From assembly GCA_963821755.1 (NCBI GenBank), contig CAWGEX010000005.1:1-64000 (forward strand): a stretch of DNA of 64,000 bases. Reading direction: 5' to 3'. Origin of the DNA: Bog-473 sp963821755. GTDB lineage: Bacteria; Actinomycetota; Acidimicrobiia; Acidimicrobiales; RAAP-2. Below, one piece after another: positions 8,147 through 16,965 of this stretch. Positions within the stretch are counted from its first letter, which is position 1. The number at the start of each line of letters is the position of its first letter. Both the position numbers and the translations under genes were made by a program. The notes beneath the pieces are model-generated. The model did not search any database and had not been told where the DNA came from. It was given only the letters and a program-made list of their open reading frames with translations.

Positions 8147-8170
8147 TCAGCGGGACAGCGGGACAGTCAT
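8147..8170 (-). pseudogene. Orphaned start codon stub of a VirB4-like gene
   Basis: An ATGA overlap with the SCO6880-like stop opens a frame that reads MTVPLSR and stops at once. In this conserved gene order the next gene is the VirB4-like ATPase. The body of that ATPase, lacking a proper start, lies at 1-772 on the same strand. The stub is therefore interpreted as the separated 5' end. This is inference from gene order. Confidence 0.4.
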
Positions 8171-9576
8171 GTCAGACCCCGAGCCAGTGGCAGCGTGCAC
8201 GTGTACCCGCTGGCTTGATCCCCGTACAGGCGACGGAGGAGGAGTCGTGATTGTCCGGCGGCGTGCTCGACGGCGTCGCAGGCCACTGACAGTTCCGCCT
8301 CGCTGGTGGCCGAGACGGTGACGTACCCGGCATACCGGAACGAGGCGTGCCCGTCGGCCAGCTCCGCTTCGCGTCGGGCCAGCACTTCGCTCTCGCGGGC
8401 ATGGCGGGCCGTGGCAACGAATCCGCTCCGACGACGCAGCTCGGCGTCGGCCATGTCCGCGGTCCGCGAGGCCTCCACCCGGCGCAACGCCTTCTCCGGA
8501 CCGAGCGGTTCCATGACCATCGACAACGTGGCCCGGGCCGGCGAGAGGAGGAGCGGCGCCAAGAAGTCGCTGTGCACCTCGGTGCGGGGCCACTCGGCCA
8601 CCCAAAAGGTGGCGTGCACCATGCCGTCGACGCGGAGGGTGGCCCATTCCTCCGACATGGCCATGGGCCATGGGTCCACCGTCGAACGAGAGCACGCGCC
8701 GCCGGCCTGCGCCCCGCGTGGAACCGGCCCTCGATGCGGCTCGTACGTGCGAAGCAGCAGGTCGGCTACGTCGTCGACCGTCGACACGGCGTTGACCCCG
8801 ATGTCGGCATCGCCCAGTTGGCGGACCATCTGGGCGACCTCGCGTTGCAACGACTCACAGCCGCGTTCGAGCGATTTGCCCATGCGCACCTGCACGGCCA
8901 GTGTCACATCGTGGGTGCTGGCGTCGGCATCGATGTCGCACAGCAAGGACTCGTACGAGCTCACACAGGCAGAAGCCGGGTCCGCCGCTCGCCGGTCGCC
9001 CAGGTAGGCGTGAACGCCGTGCCCTTCGTCGGGGAAGGACGCGGCCAACCACTGCACCCGCTCGACGGGCGACCCTTCCCGGGCCAGCGAGGCCAGGACG
9101 GCGGACCAGCCGGCGACCCGGCGGTCCTGATCGTCCGGACCGAGGAGCGCAAAAGACTGGCCCCGAAGGGACAGCACCGCGGTCAGCGTGCGCCCTCGCA
9201 CATCGTGCACGACGCCCATGTCGCGCTGACCGACGCTCAGCAGCCGGAGCCCCGACAGCGAGTCCATCCGCCGCCGGCCCCGACGTGGGCCCCGCCATGG
9301 GCCTCGCCCTCCGACCCGGCGGGTGCTCCAGCGCACCACCACGGGGATCCACTGGTCGCCCGTGCGCCCCGCCAGGGGCCAGGTGGCCAGCGCAGCACAC
9401 AGCACCAACATGAGGAGCGCCACTCCGACGCTCGTGGCGTCGGGCCGCCGGCGTAAGACCAGCACCCCCGCGACGAGTCCAAGCGCCACAGTGAGAATCT
9501 GACCGGCTCTGAATCCCGCCAGCGCACCCGCCCGTTCACGGGGGCCGAATCGATAGCGGGCGCTGCCGTCCCCCAC
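8167..9576 (-). CDS. SCO6880/PrgI-family T4SS membrane protein
   Basis: A 469-residue protein with the plan of the SCO6880 family: short cytoplasmic N-terminus (RYRFGPRERAGALAGFRAGQ), two adjacent membrane segments within residues ~25-70 (ILTVALGLVAGVLVL, VGVALLMLVLCAALATWPLA) and a large soluble domain containing DMGVVHDVRGRTLTAVLSLR. The C-terminus (GDQASGYTCTLPLARGLT) looks complete. In conserved loci these proteins precede the VirB4-like ATPase and belong to the inner-membrane part of a conjugation-type secretion system. Its start overlaps the stop of the VirB6-like gene. Confidence 0.82.
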   Translation of the reverse strand: MGDGSARYRFGPRERAGALAGFRAGQILTVALGLVAGVLVLRRRPDATSVGVALLMLVLCAALATWPLAGRTGDQWIPVVVRWSTRRVGGRGPWRGPRRGRRRMDSLSGLRLLSVGQRDMGVVHDVRGRTLTAVLSLRGQSFALLGPDDQDRRVAGWSAVLASLAREGSPVERVQWLAASFPDEGHGVHAYLGDRRAADPASACVSSYESLLCDIDADASTHDVTLAVQVRMGKSLERGCESLQREVAQMVRQLGDADIGVNAVSTVDDVADLLLRTYEPHRGPVPRGAQAGGACSRSTVDPWPMAMSEEWATLRVDGMVHATFWVAEWPRTEVHSDFLAPLLLSPARATLSMVMEPLGPEKALRRVEASRTADMADAELRRRSGFVATARHARESEVLARREAELADGHASFRYAGYVTVSATSEAELSVACDAVEHAAGQSRLLLRRLYGDQASGYTCTLPLARGLT

Positions 9577-11153
9577 TACGTCGCGCCCCCGGGTCGATGC
9601 GTCGTCGCAGGTGGTCGGTCACCGTCATCCTCTCGTAGGTAGGTAAGGACCGGCCCGATGTGGTCTCGGCCGATGGCGTGTTGCAGACCGTTGAATCCTC
9701 GGGGCCCGACCGGAACCAGCGCGCCGACGGCACCGGCACCACCCGACCCCGGCGTCGACTGACCCGATGCACCCGGAGCCGGTGTGATCGGCTTGGGGCC
9801 GACCGGGTGCGGGACGTACGGCGGGAGATCCCGGTCTTCCGGATCGCCGGCATCGGTCGGGGGGATCCCCACCATGCGCCCGCTGGAATCGGGCAGGCAT
9901 CCGCCGTTGTCGGAATTGGCCCTGGCCCGGATCTCCTCGTCGCCCACTGCCGCAGCGCCGCCTGCGCTCACGTCTGCCTCCATTCGGCCGGTCCCCGGAG
10001 GGCCGGTCACCGCGGCCAGGCGCGCCGCACCCCTGGCGCTGCGCTGCGCCGCCGTCGCTTCCCTGAGTGCGTACGACGCCGCGGTTCGGGGCATGGCGGT
10101 CAGGGGCGCCATGCCGCGTTGGCGGGCCCCTTCGAGATGCCCGACGGCCCCGGCTTCGACCATCGGGATGAGGCGCAGGATGGCGAAGGGGACGAAGGTG
10201 GACAGCACCAGGAGCGCTCCCCCGGCCAGCACGGAGGCAAACCCGGAACCGGACCCACCGCCCCCACCACCGCTCCCACTGCCGCCAGCGGTGCCCGACG
10301 ACACGGCGCTCGCGGCCAGGCTCAGCGTGGCCACGATGACGAATTTGGAGAGGATCAGCGCCGCCAGCGTCTCGACCAGCCGGCGGCACCAATGGGACAC
10401 CGAAGGCCAGACCAACGTGGCCAGGGCCAGCGGAAGGAACAACACGGCCACATAGACCGCGGCCGCCCGCACCAGGAGCTCGAGCCAGAGCACGAACGCC
10501 GCCACGGCCACCAGCAGCCCCACCAACAACAGCACGAAGGTGGCCATGGTCGGGTCGCCCAGCGCGGCGACCATCCCATTGGACACGCCGGACAGGAGGG
10601 CGGTGACGTCGGAGCCGCTCCCCCCGGCCACGCCGGTGCACATGGCGTCGGTGGCCGTGAGGCACAGCACCACGATCTGAATGGCCACCACACCGAGCAG
10701 CAGGGCCAACGGCAGCTGGACGAAGAAGGCCCGGATCAGCTGGCCGGCGTTCTGCCGGTAGACCGCCTGCATCGTCGATACCAGCAGGAGCGGCAGCACC
10801 ACAGCTCCCGCCAACACCGTCATCTCGGCGTAGTGCTGGTGGAACCAGCTGGCGCCGATGTCGATGGTGGTCGTACTGATCAGCACGTGGCCGATCTGCG
10901 AGAGCAACCACTCGGCGCCGCTCGCCACCCACTGGCTCAGCCCGTTCAGCACGGCGTTGATGCCGCTGCCGGCCACGGAACCCGCCGCGTTGCCGGCTTG
11001 GCAGAGCGGGTTCAACGCGTCGAGGCCCGGGCATCCCGCCGACGGCGCGATCGGGAGGGTCGGCGCGGTGGTGACCGGCTCGGTCGCGGTCGCGGTCCCG
11101 GTCGCGCCCGCGCCGGCCGCGACATGCGACATCAGCAGAAGGGCGGCGAGCAT
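9576..11153 (-). CDS. VirB6/TrbL-like polytopic T4SS protein
   Basis: A 525-residue polytopic membrane protein. After a signal-like N-terminus (MLAALLLMSHVAAGAGATG) come about six hydrophobic segments (e.g. VLAGAVVLPLLLVSTMQAVY, LALLLGVVAIQIVVLCL, FVLLLVGLLVAVAAFVLWL, VYVAVLFLPLALATLVW, LAALILSKFVIVATLSLA), a Gly/Ser run of about 18 residues, one more segment, and a long hydrophilic Pro/Gly-rich tail. This is the layout of VirB6/TrbL channel proteins of actinobacterial conjugative elements. Paired Cys at residues 40-51 and in AMCTG may be outside. It overlaps the downstream SCO6880-like gene by one base. Confidence 0.78.
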   Translation of the reverse strand: MLAALLLMSHVAAGAGATGTATATEPVTTAPTLPIAPSAGCPGLDALNPLCQAGNAAGSVAGSGINAVLNGLSQWVASGAEWLLSQIGHVLISTTTIDIGASWFHQHYAEMTVLAGAVVLPLLLVSTMQAVYRQNAGQLIRAFFVQLPLALLLGVVAIQIVVLCLTATDAMCTGVAGGSGSDVTALLSGVSNGMVAALGDPTMATFVLLLVGLLVAVAAFVLWLELLVRAAAVYVAVLFLPLALATLVWPSVSHWCRRLVETLAALILSKFVIVATLSLAASAVSSGTAGGSGSGGGGGGSGSGFASVLAGGALLVLSTFVPFAILRLIPMVEAGAVGHLEGARQRGMAPLTAMPRTAASYALREATAAQRSARGAARLAAVTGPPGTGRMEADVSAGGAAAVGDEEIRARANSDNGGCLPDSSGRMVGIPPTDAGDPEDRDLPPYVPHPVGPKPITPAPGASGQSTPGSGGAGAVGALVPVGPRGFNGLQHAIGRDHIGPVLTYLREDDGDRPPATTHRPGGAT

Positions 11154-11218
11154 TGGGGGGTATCGCTATCGATGAGCGGGATACGGCGAAGGCGCCCGGG
11201 ACATACGGCCGCGCGATT

Positions 11219-11518
11219 TCAATGGACCTTGAGTCCGGCGCCGTAGAAGAAGTTGATGATGGCCGGGCCGGCGCCGATGAGCAGAGCGGCCAGCCCCGAG
11301 ACCAGGACGGCCCGCCGTCCGACCAGCGATTGCTGGAAATTCTGCGAGTGCACACCCAGCGCCCAGGCGGCGGCCCCGACCACCAGTCCGACCAGGGCGG
11401 CCACTAGCGCCCAGGCGCCCAGCCCGTTGACCAGACCCTGGAGGGTGTCGCCGCCGGGCAACTGGCTCATCGAAGGACTCATCGACACGTCGGCCCAACG
11501 CCACACCATCATGGTCAC
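11219..11518 (-). CDS. Small VirB2/TrbC-like membrane protein
   Basis: Up to 99 residues (a later start at SMSQLPGG is possible). Two hydrophobic segments are visible (GAWALVAALVGLVVGAAAWA and AVLVSGLAALLIGAGPAIIN) separated by a short polar loop (VHSQNFQQSLVGRR). This is the pattern of small pilin-like or channel proteins located just upstream of VirB6-like genes in actinobacterial T4SS loci. No cleavable signal is evident. It is the first gene of the minus-strand T4SS set, and its promoter would be in the gap before the divergent histidine kinase. Confidence 0.65.
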   Translation of the reverse strand: MTMMVWRWADVSMSPSMSQLPGGDTLQGLVNGLGAWALVAALVGLVVGAAAWALGVHSQNFQQSLVGRRAVLVSGLAALLIGAGPAIINFFYGAGLKVH

Positions 11519-11688
11519 CCTCCATCACGTACGGTGCCGCCGGAGTCTCCGGGCATCGCCGATCGTCAGAGAACGGTTCATGTAGTTTCAATGTTTTCCA
11601 CAATCGCCCCCGGCCTCCGCCGGCCGATCTCACGCCCGCTGGGGCGATGTGTTCGCCGCGCCCCTGTCCCGCCTGTCATATTGGGAGC

Positions 11689-13290
11689 GTGTTCGGGAGC
11701 GGCGTCGTGATCAGGTGGACCACCACCGAGGAGGTCATTTACCCCGTCGTCCTGGTCGTCGCCTTCGTCCTGGCCATCGTCATCGCCCGGGCCGTGGGCC
11801 GCCGCTCCGGCCGCAGGGCCATCTCCCAGCGCCTGACCGCGCTGGGCAGCCGGCTGGGCCTCGACCCACCCGAGGACGAGACCAACATCGAGACGTCGCT
11901 GGCCTATCTCGAGCAGGTCACCAGCGGTGCGGCCCAGGCCGTCACCGAGTCCAGCTCGGACGCCATCCGACTCCGGCGCTCGCTGGACACGCTGACCCAG
12001 GGCGTCGTCCTGTGCGACGAGAACGGCACCGTCATCTATCGCAACGGTCGGGCCAACGCGCTGATGGTGAGCCGGCACGGTGACGCGCTGGCCGCCCAGG
12101 CGGTGACCGAGCTCCTCCAAGATGCATGGCACGAGGGCTCGGCCGAGCGCACCCTCGACCTCTACGGGCCGCCTCGCCGCACCCTCCAGGTCCGCGCTCG
12201 CCAGATCGACGACGGTCGCCGCCCGCTCGGTGTCATCGCCCTGATTGAGGACATCTCCGAACGGCGGCGACTCGAGGAGATCCGCCGCGACTTCGTGGCC
12301 AACGTGAGCCACGAGTTGAAGACGCCCATGGGCGCCCTCGGGCTGCTGGCCGAGACGTTGGTCAGCGAGCCCGACCCCGACGTGGCCCAACGGCTGGCCG
12401 GTCGCATCCACAACGAGGCCTTCCGGGTGAGCCGGATCATCGATGACCTGCTCGACCTCTCGCGCATCGAATCGGAGGAGGCTCCGGCCCGGGAGCCCGT
12501 CCTGGTCAACCTGGTCATGGCCGATGCCATCGAGCGGGTGCGGGCCACGGCCGATCAGCGGGGCATCGAGCTCGTCCTGCACGAGCCCTCGCCCCCGGTG
12601 GCCGTGCTGGGCGAGCGCCGCCAGCTCGTCTCGGCCATGCACGCCCTGCTCGAGAACGCCATCACCTACTCGTACGACAACTCCAAGGTGGTCATCTCGG
12701 GCAGCGTCCGGCGCGCCACCGACGGAGCGGCCGCCTCCTTCACCACGGGCTCGACGCCGATCGTCACCTCGAGCACCCCTACGGCCAAGGCCGCCGATGA
12801 TGACACCGCCTCGGCTCCCTTTGACGCCGAGGAGGCGGCCCTCAGCACCGCGGAGATCGACAGCTTCACCTCCGTGGCCGCCCCCACATCGAACCCGACG
12901 CCGGCCACCTTCCCCGAGACCACGTTCTCCGATGTGGCCACCAGTTCGACCGCGCCGACGTCCCCCGATGGAGAGCCCTCGACCACCGAGGGAGGCGACG
13001 ACACGTCCGCCAATCGGTCCGAGTGGAACACCGAGGACCGTGACACGGTGCGCCTGGCCGTGCAGGACCACGGGATCGGGATCCCCGCCCGTGACCTGGA
13101 CCGCATTTTCGAGCGCTTCTACCGGGTCGACCACGGGCGCAGCCGCGACACCGGCGGCACAGGACTGGGTCTGTCGATCGTGCGCCACGTGGCCAACAAC
13201 CATCAGGGTTGGGTCGATGTCGAATCACGCGAGGGTGAGGGTTCCACCTTCAGTCTCGTGCTCCCGGTCCAAGCCGAACGGGTGGCATGA
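11689..13290 (+). CDS. SenX3/PhoR-like sensor histidine kinase with large insertion in the ATPase domain
   Basis: Membrane sensor kinase. One N-terminal membrane segment (VIYPVVLVVAFVLAIVIARAV) leads to a PAS-like region (GVVLCDENGTVIYRNGRANA), a HisKA domain with the phospho-acceptor in FVANVSHELKTPMGALGL, and a HATPase domain: N box LLENAITYSYDN, G1 DHGIGIP, F box ERFYRVD, G2 GGTGLGLSIV. Between the N box and G1 lie about 105 extra residues (bases ~12710-13030) rich in Ser, Thr, Ala, Pro and acidic residues, absent in usual SenX3/PhoR proteins. Start: GTG 11689 or GTG 11707 (GGGAG upstream of each). It overlaps the response regulator by 4 bases. Confidence 0.9.
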   Translation: MFGSGVVIRWTTTEEVIYPVVLVVAFVLAIVIARAVGRRSGRRAISQRLTALGSRLGLDPPEDETNIETSLAYLEQVTSGAAQAVTESSSDAIRLRRSLDTLTQGVVLCDENGTVIYRNGRANALMVSRHGDALAAQAVTELLQDAWHEGSAERTLDLYGPPRRTLQVRARQIDDGRRPLGVIALIEDISERRRLEEIRRDFVANVSHELKTPMGALGLLAETLVSEPDPDVAQRLAGRIHNEAFRVSRIIDDLLDLSRIESEEAPAREPVLVNLVMADAIERVRATADQRGIELVLHEPSPPVAVLGERRQLVSAMHALLENAITYSYDNSKVVISGSVRRATDGAAASFTTGSTPIVTSSTPTAKAADDDTASAPFDAEEAALSTAEIDSFTSVAAPTSNPTPATFPETTFSDVATSSTAPTSPDGEPSTTEGGDDTSANRSEWNTEDRDTVRLAVQDHGIGIPARDLDRIFERFYRVDHGRSRDTGGTGLGLSIVRHVANNHQGWVDVESREGEGSTFSLVLPVQAERVA

Positions 13291-14072
13291 GCAAGACCAC
13301 GACCAACCACAAGTCAAAGAAATCGGCGTCTCGCACCACTGGAAACGACGGACCGATAAAGGTACTGCTGGCGGAGGACGAGGAGTCCTTCATCGAGGCC
13401 CTGGTGATCGGCCTGACCAACGAGGGCTTTCGGGTCACCGTGGCCCGTGACGGCGCCGAAGCGCTGCGTCTCTACGACGAGACCGATCCCGACATTCTCC
13501 TGCTCGACCTCATGCTGCCCAAGCTGTCGGGCATTGATGTCTGCCGGAACATCCGGACGCGCTCGACCGTGCCCATCATCATGGTGACGGCCAAGGGCAC
13601 CGAGATCGACACCGTCGTGGCGCTCGAGGTGGGAGCCGACGACTACGTGACCAAGCCCTACCGCCTGCGCGAACTGGTGGCCCGCATGCGGGCAGTCCTG
13701 CGACGAGCCCCCGGCGGTCTTGACGCCAACGACCACGGGGACAGCATCGACCTCGGTACAGAAGGAGTGTGGGAATCGAGCGACATCAAGGTGGACTTCG
13801 ACCAGCGCCGCGTCTTCGTGCGGGGCGAGGAGGTCCACCTCCGCCGCAAGGAGTTCGAGCTCCTCCGTCTGCTGGTGGAGAACGCCGGACGGGTCCTCAC
13901 CCGCGATGTGCTCATCGACCGGGTCTGGGGCACCGACTACATCGGGGACACCAAGACGCTCGATGTGCATATCAAGCGGCTGCGGTCACGCATCGAAGCC
14001 GATCCGTCCGTGCCGGTGCTCATCACCACCGTGCGCGGGGTGGGCTACCGCTTCGCCTCACTGGCCATCTGA
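13287..14072 (+). CDS. RegX3/PhoP-like OmpR-family response regulator
   Basis: A 261-residue two-component regulator. The receiver domain has LLAEDEES (acid pocket), the phospho-acceptor in ILLLDLMLPKLSG, the Thr in MVTAKG and the Lys in DDYVTKPY. The C-terminal winged helix has VHLRRKEFELLRLLVENAG and the recognition region YIGDTKTLDVHIKRLRSRIE. It is translationally coupled (ATGA) to the kinase before it, so the pair acts together. SenX3-RegX3 relatives sense phosphate limitation. No pst or phoU gene is near to confirm that here. It has an extra basic, Lys-rich N-terminus of about 20 residues. Confidence 0.92.
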   Translation: MSKTTTNHKSKKSASRTTGNDGPIKVLLAEDEESFIEALVIGLTNEGFRVTVARDGAEALRLYDETDPDILLLDLMLPKLSGIDVCRNIRTRSTVPIIMVTAKGTEIDTVVALEVGADDYVTKPYRLRELVARMRAVLRRAPGGLDANDHGDSIDLGTEGVWESSDIKVDFDQRRVFVRGEEVHLRRKEFELLRLLVENAGRVLTRDVLIDRVWGTDYIGDTKTLDVHIKRLRSRIEADPSVPVLITTVRGVGYRFASLAI

Positions 14073-14147
14073 GCGATCGACCATCTATCCCGGCGCCTGC
14101 GGCAGGCCGATGCGTCAGGTCGGGACGATAAGTCCCTCGGTTGAGCG

Positions 14148-15683
14148 GTGAATTTCACGACTCGGTATTCACGGATCGGACTGGTGCTCGCCTGCGGGCT
14201 GATCGCTGCGAGTTGTGGCGCAGGATCGTCAACAGTTCATGTGGCCAAGGTGGATCCGCCGCCCCATGAGGTGATCGCCGACGGGGGCACCGGTTGGCCT
14301 CTGCCCGGTCATGACTATTCCAACTCGCGCGATGCCGTCGGCTCGACCCTTCGTGCGTCGACGATCAGCCGCATCGCTCTGGCCTGGTCCATTCCGACCG
14401 CTGGCGCCTTGACGACCGTAACCCTCATCGTCGGCAACACCGTCTACGCGGAGGACGACCACGGCGTCGTCGTCGCCGCGGACAAGACGACAGGTCGAAC
14501 CTTGTGGCAGTCCGACTCGACCGGGTTCACCGTGGGCCCCGAAGGCGTGGCCGTCGGGTGGGGGAAGGTGTTTGCCGCCACCGCCGATGGCATCGAGGCG
14601 CTCGACGGCAGATCAGGCCAGGTGCTCTGGACGAGACGGTTGACCCAGAGTGCCACGGCTGGCGTCGACATGCAGCCGACCGTGATCGGCCATCGGGTCC
14701 TCATCGCGACGGTGCCGGTGAGTGCTGCCGTCCAGTTCCAGGGTGGCGACCGGGGCCATCTGTTCGCGGTCGACGCATCTTCAGGGAAGGTCGACTGGTC
14801 ATTCGACACGGTCGCTTCCAAGGACCTCTGGGGACATCCTGGCGTCAACTCCGGTGGCGGCGCCTGGTACCCGCCGGCGATCGATACGAGAACCGGAATC
14901 GCCTACTGGGGCACCGCCAATCCGGCCCCGTTTCCTGGCACACCCCAATATCCCAACGGATCGAGTCGGGCCGGCCCGAACTTGTACACCGACTCGACAG
15001 TGGCGCTCAGCCTCGCCACCGGCCGATTGATTTGGTACCGCCAAGCCGTGCCGCACGACCTCTTTGATCAGGATTTCGTTCATGCTCTCCTGGTCAAGGT
15101 GAACAGTGGCGCCACCTCCAGTCAGATCGTCGTTGGCACCGGGAAGGGCGGACAACTGTTAGGCATGAACCGGGCAACCGGACACTTGCTGTGGCAGACC
15201 TCAGTGGGAATCCACCAGAATCATTCCCTCTCGGCACTGCCAGGCCCGACGTCGGTGTTGCCCGGCACCTACGGCGGGGTACTCACACCGCCTGCCTCGG
15301 CCGGCGGCGACGTCTATGTGGCCACGCTCAATGCCGCGTCCGTCTTGTCCCCCGACAAGACCGCCTATTTCGGAGGCAAGGTCGGCACGATGAACGGTGA
15401 GGTCGTGGCCGTTGACGCAGCGACGGGGCGGCATCTCTGGGACACCTCCATTCCGGGTGATCCAACCGGGGGCGCCACCGTGGTCAATGACCTGGTGATC
15501 ACCGGGACGATTCAGGGGAATCTCGTGGCCATCGACCGCAAGACGGGAAAGATCGTGTGGACCCACAGCGTCGGGTACCCGATCAGCGGGTGGCCATCGG
15601 TCGCTGGTGACCTCCTGGTGGTCCCCACAGGAATGGTTGCGTCAAGTGGCCATCTCGTGGCCTTCCGAATGCCGGCAGGTTGA
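14148..15683 (+). CDS. PQQ-type beta-propeller lipoprotein
   Basis: A 511-residue exported quinoprotein-like propeller. A lipobox (LIAASCGAG, Cys near residue 25) marks a lipoprotein anchored outside the membrane. PQQ-repeat blades are visible (VVAADKTTGRTLWQSD, IEALDGRSGQVLWTRR, LFAVDASSGKVDWSFD, VVAVDAATGRHLWDTS, LVAIDRKTGKIVWTH). RLIWYRQAVPHDLFDQDF resembles the corresponding segment of PQQ alcohol dehydrogenases. It has no cytochrome c domain. Either a dehydrogenase subunit or a non-catalytic propeller is possible. It follows the two-component genes by 75 bases and is not clearly in their operon. Confidence 0.8.
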   Translation: MNFTTRYSRIGLVLACGLIAASCGAGSSTVHVAKVDPPPHEVIADGGTGWPLPGHDYSNSRDAVGSTLRASTISRIALAWSIPTAGALTTVTLIVGNTVYAEDDHGVVVAADKTTGRTLWQSDSTGFTVGPEGVAVGWGKVFAATADGIEALDGRSGQVLWTRRLTQSATAGVDMQPTVIGHRVLIATVPVSAAVQFQGGDRGHLFAVDASSGKVDWSFDTVASKDLWGHPGVNSGGGAWYPPAIDTRTGIAYWGTANPAPFPGTPQYPNGSSRAGPNLYTDSTVALSLATGRLIWYRQAVPHDLFDQDFVHALLVKVNSGATSSQIVVGTGKGGQLLGMNRATGHLLWQTSVGIHQNHSLSALPGPTSVLPGTYGGVLTPPASAGGDVYVATLNAASVLSPDKTAYFGGKVGTMNGEVVAVDAATGRHLWDTSIPGDPTGGATVVNDLVITGTIQGNLVAIDRKTGKIVWTHSVGYPISGWPSVAGDLLVVPTGMVASSGHLVAFRMPAG

Positions 15684-15741
15684 GGAGCGCGATGGAAGGT
15701 ACAGGGTCAACCACGACCACCGGCGATGAGCGTGCCCGTCG

Positions 15742-16152
15742 TCACCCGGAAGGCGTGAGGAGGTCGTCCAGAAGTCCCCGCACCCGACGGTCGATCTCAT
15801 CGATGATCGGTCGGACCTGTTCGACCGGCAGTCCGGCCGGGTCCTCGAGGTCCCAATCCAGGTATCGCTTCCCCGGATAGACGGGGCAGGCGTCGCCGCA
15901 TCCCATGGTGACGATGACGTCGGCTTCCCGGCCGAGAGCGTCGGTCAACGGTTTGGGGAATTCTCGGGACGGGTCCAGACCGCGCTCGGTGAGGATGCTC
16001 ACCACGGCGGGGTTCAACGCACCGCTGGGTTCGGACCCAGCGGACTCGACGCGGATTCGGTCACGCGCGTAGTGATCAAGCAGGACTCGGGCGGCCAGGC
16101 TGCGCCCCGCGTTGTGGATACACAGGAACAGCACCACCGGGGGGTCGGTCAC
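15742..16152 (-). CDS. arsC: Thioredoxin-type arsenate reductase ArsC
   Basis: A 136-residue low-molecular-weight phosphatase-fold protein. The P-loop is LFLCIHNAGRS (Cys near residue 11, CX5R). The later Cys pair (TMGCGDACPVYPG) and the Asp of WDLEDPAG match the thioredoxin-coupled arsenate reductases, which reduce As(V) to As(III) in the cytoplasm. The GTG start overlaps the stop of the aquaporin gene, so the product As(III) is probably passed to the arsenic aquaporin encoded just upstream. It is the last gene of the minus-strand ars unit. Confidence 0.9.
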   Translation of the reverse strand: MTDPPVVLFLCIHNAGRSLAARVLLDHYARDRIRVESAGSEPSGALNPAVVSILTERGLDPSREFPKPLTDALGREADVIVTMGCGDACPVYPGKRYLDWDLEDPAGLPVEQVRPIIDEIDRRVRGLLDDLLTPSG

Positions 16153-16940
16153 GGGCCTTGAGTCACGGGCGCAGCGGGTGCAGGGGCAGGAGTGCCGCCC
16201 GGCGGCACCGCGGAGGTCAGGCCCGGACCGTGGTGCGGCACCATGATGTCGGCTGCCTCTTCATCGGTCAGGTCAGGGTAGAGAACCTTGATCACCACGA
16301 TGGCGGCGATCCCCCCGGTCACCTCAGCGACCACGAAGATGGGTACCGACGCCGGGGCGATGCCGGCAAATGTGTTGCTGAACATGCGTCCGACGGCAAT
16401 GGCCGGGTTGGCGAAGCTGGTCGAGCTGGTGAAGAAGTACGCCGCTCCGATGTAGGCGCCAACAGCCGCCGGCGTGATGTTGCTTCGTCTGGTTCGAGCC
16501 AGTGCGAAGATCACCAACAACAATCCGAGTGTGGCCACGATCTCGGAGAGAAAGTGAGGGCCGCTCGAGCGATGCTTGGTCGAGATGCTCACCGCAGGCA
16601 GGGCGAACATCACATTGGCCAGGACGGCCCCGCCGATGCACCCGGCCACCTGCACCGGGAGATAGGCGAAGGCATCGCGCCACCTCAACCCGCCGAAGAC
16701 CGCGTCGACGAAGGACACGACCGGATTGAAGTGGGCCCCTGACACTCCGCCGAACATCAGGATGATGGCATAGAGGCCGGCGGCCGTGGCCGCCGCGTTC
16801 TCCAAGAGTTCCAGCCCGGTGGCGCCGGGCGAGAGTTGCTGCGCCGCGATTCCCGATCCCACCACGATGGCGCCCAGGAACACGCAACCCAGTCCCTCGG
16901 CGATGAGGCGTCGCCACAGCGGTGGCTCGCTCATCCCCAT
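16149..16940 (-). CDS. Aquaporin-family channel in the ars operon (AqpS-like)
   Basis: A 263-residue MIP-family channel with six membrane segments and two half-helix motifs, GAHFNPVVSF and FANPAIAVGR. The start was set at ATG 16940 (second ATG at 16934) because homology begins there and upstream sequence belongs to the ArsI gene in another frame. The Pro/Ala-rich tail (PPGGTPAPAPAAP) is probably disordered. It lies between arsI/cadI and arsC and no ArsB or Acr3 pump is present, so As(III) may leave by this channel, as proposed for AqpS-ArsC systems. The function is inferred from context. Confidence 0.85.
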   Translation of the reverse strand: MGMSEPPLWRRLIAEGLGCVFLGAIVVGSGIAAQQLSPGATGLELLENAAATAAGLYAIILMFGGVSGAHFNPVVSFVDAVFGGLRWRDAFAYLPVQVAGCIGGAVLANVMFALPAVSISTKHRSSGPHFLSEIVATLGLLLVIFALARTRRSNITPAAVGAYIGAAYFFTSSTSFANPAIAVGRMFSNTFAGIAPASVPIFVVAEVTGGIAAIVVIKVLYPDLTDEEAADIMVPHHGPGLTSAVPPGGTPAPAPAAPVTQGP

Positions 16941-16965
16941 GTCGTCGGCGCCGCCGTCAGGCCGG

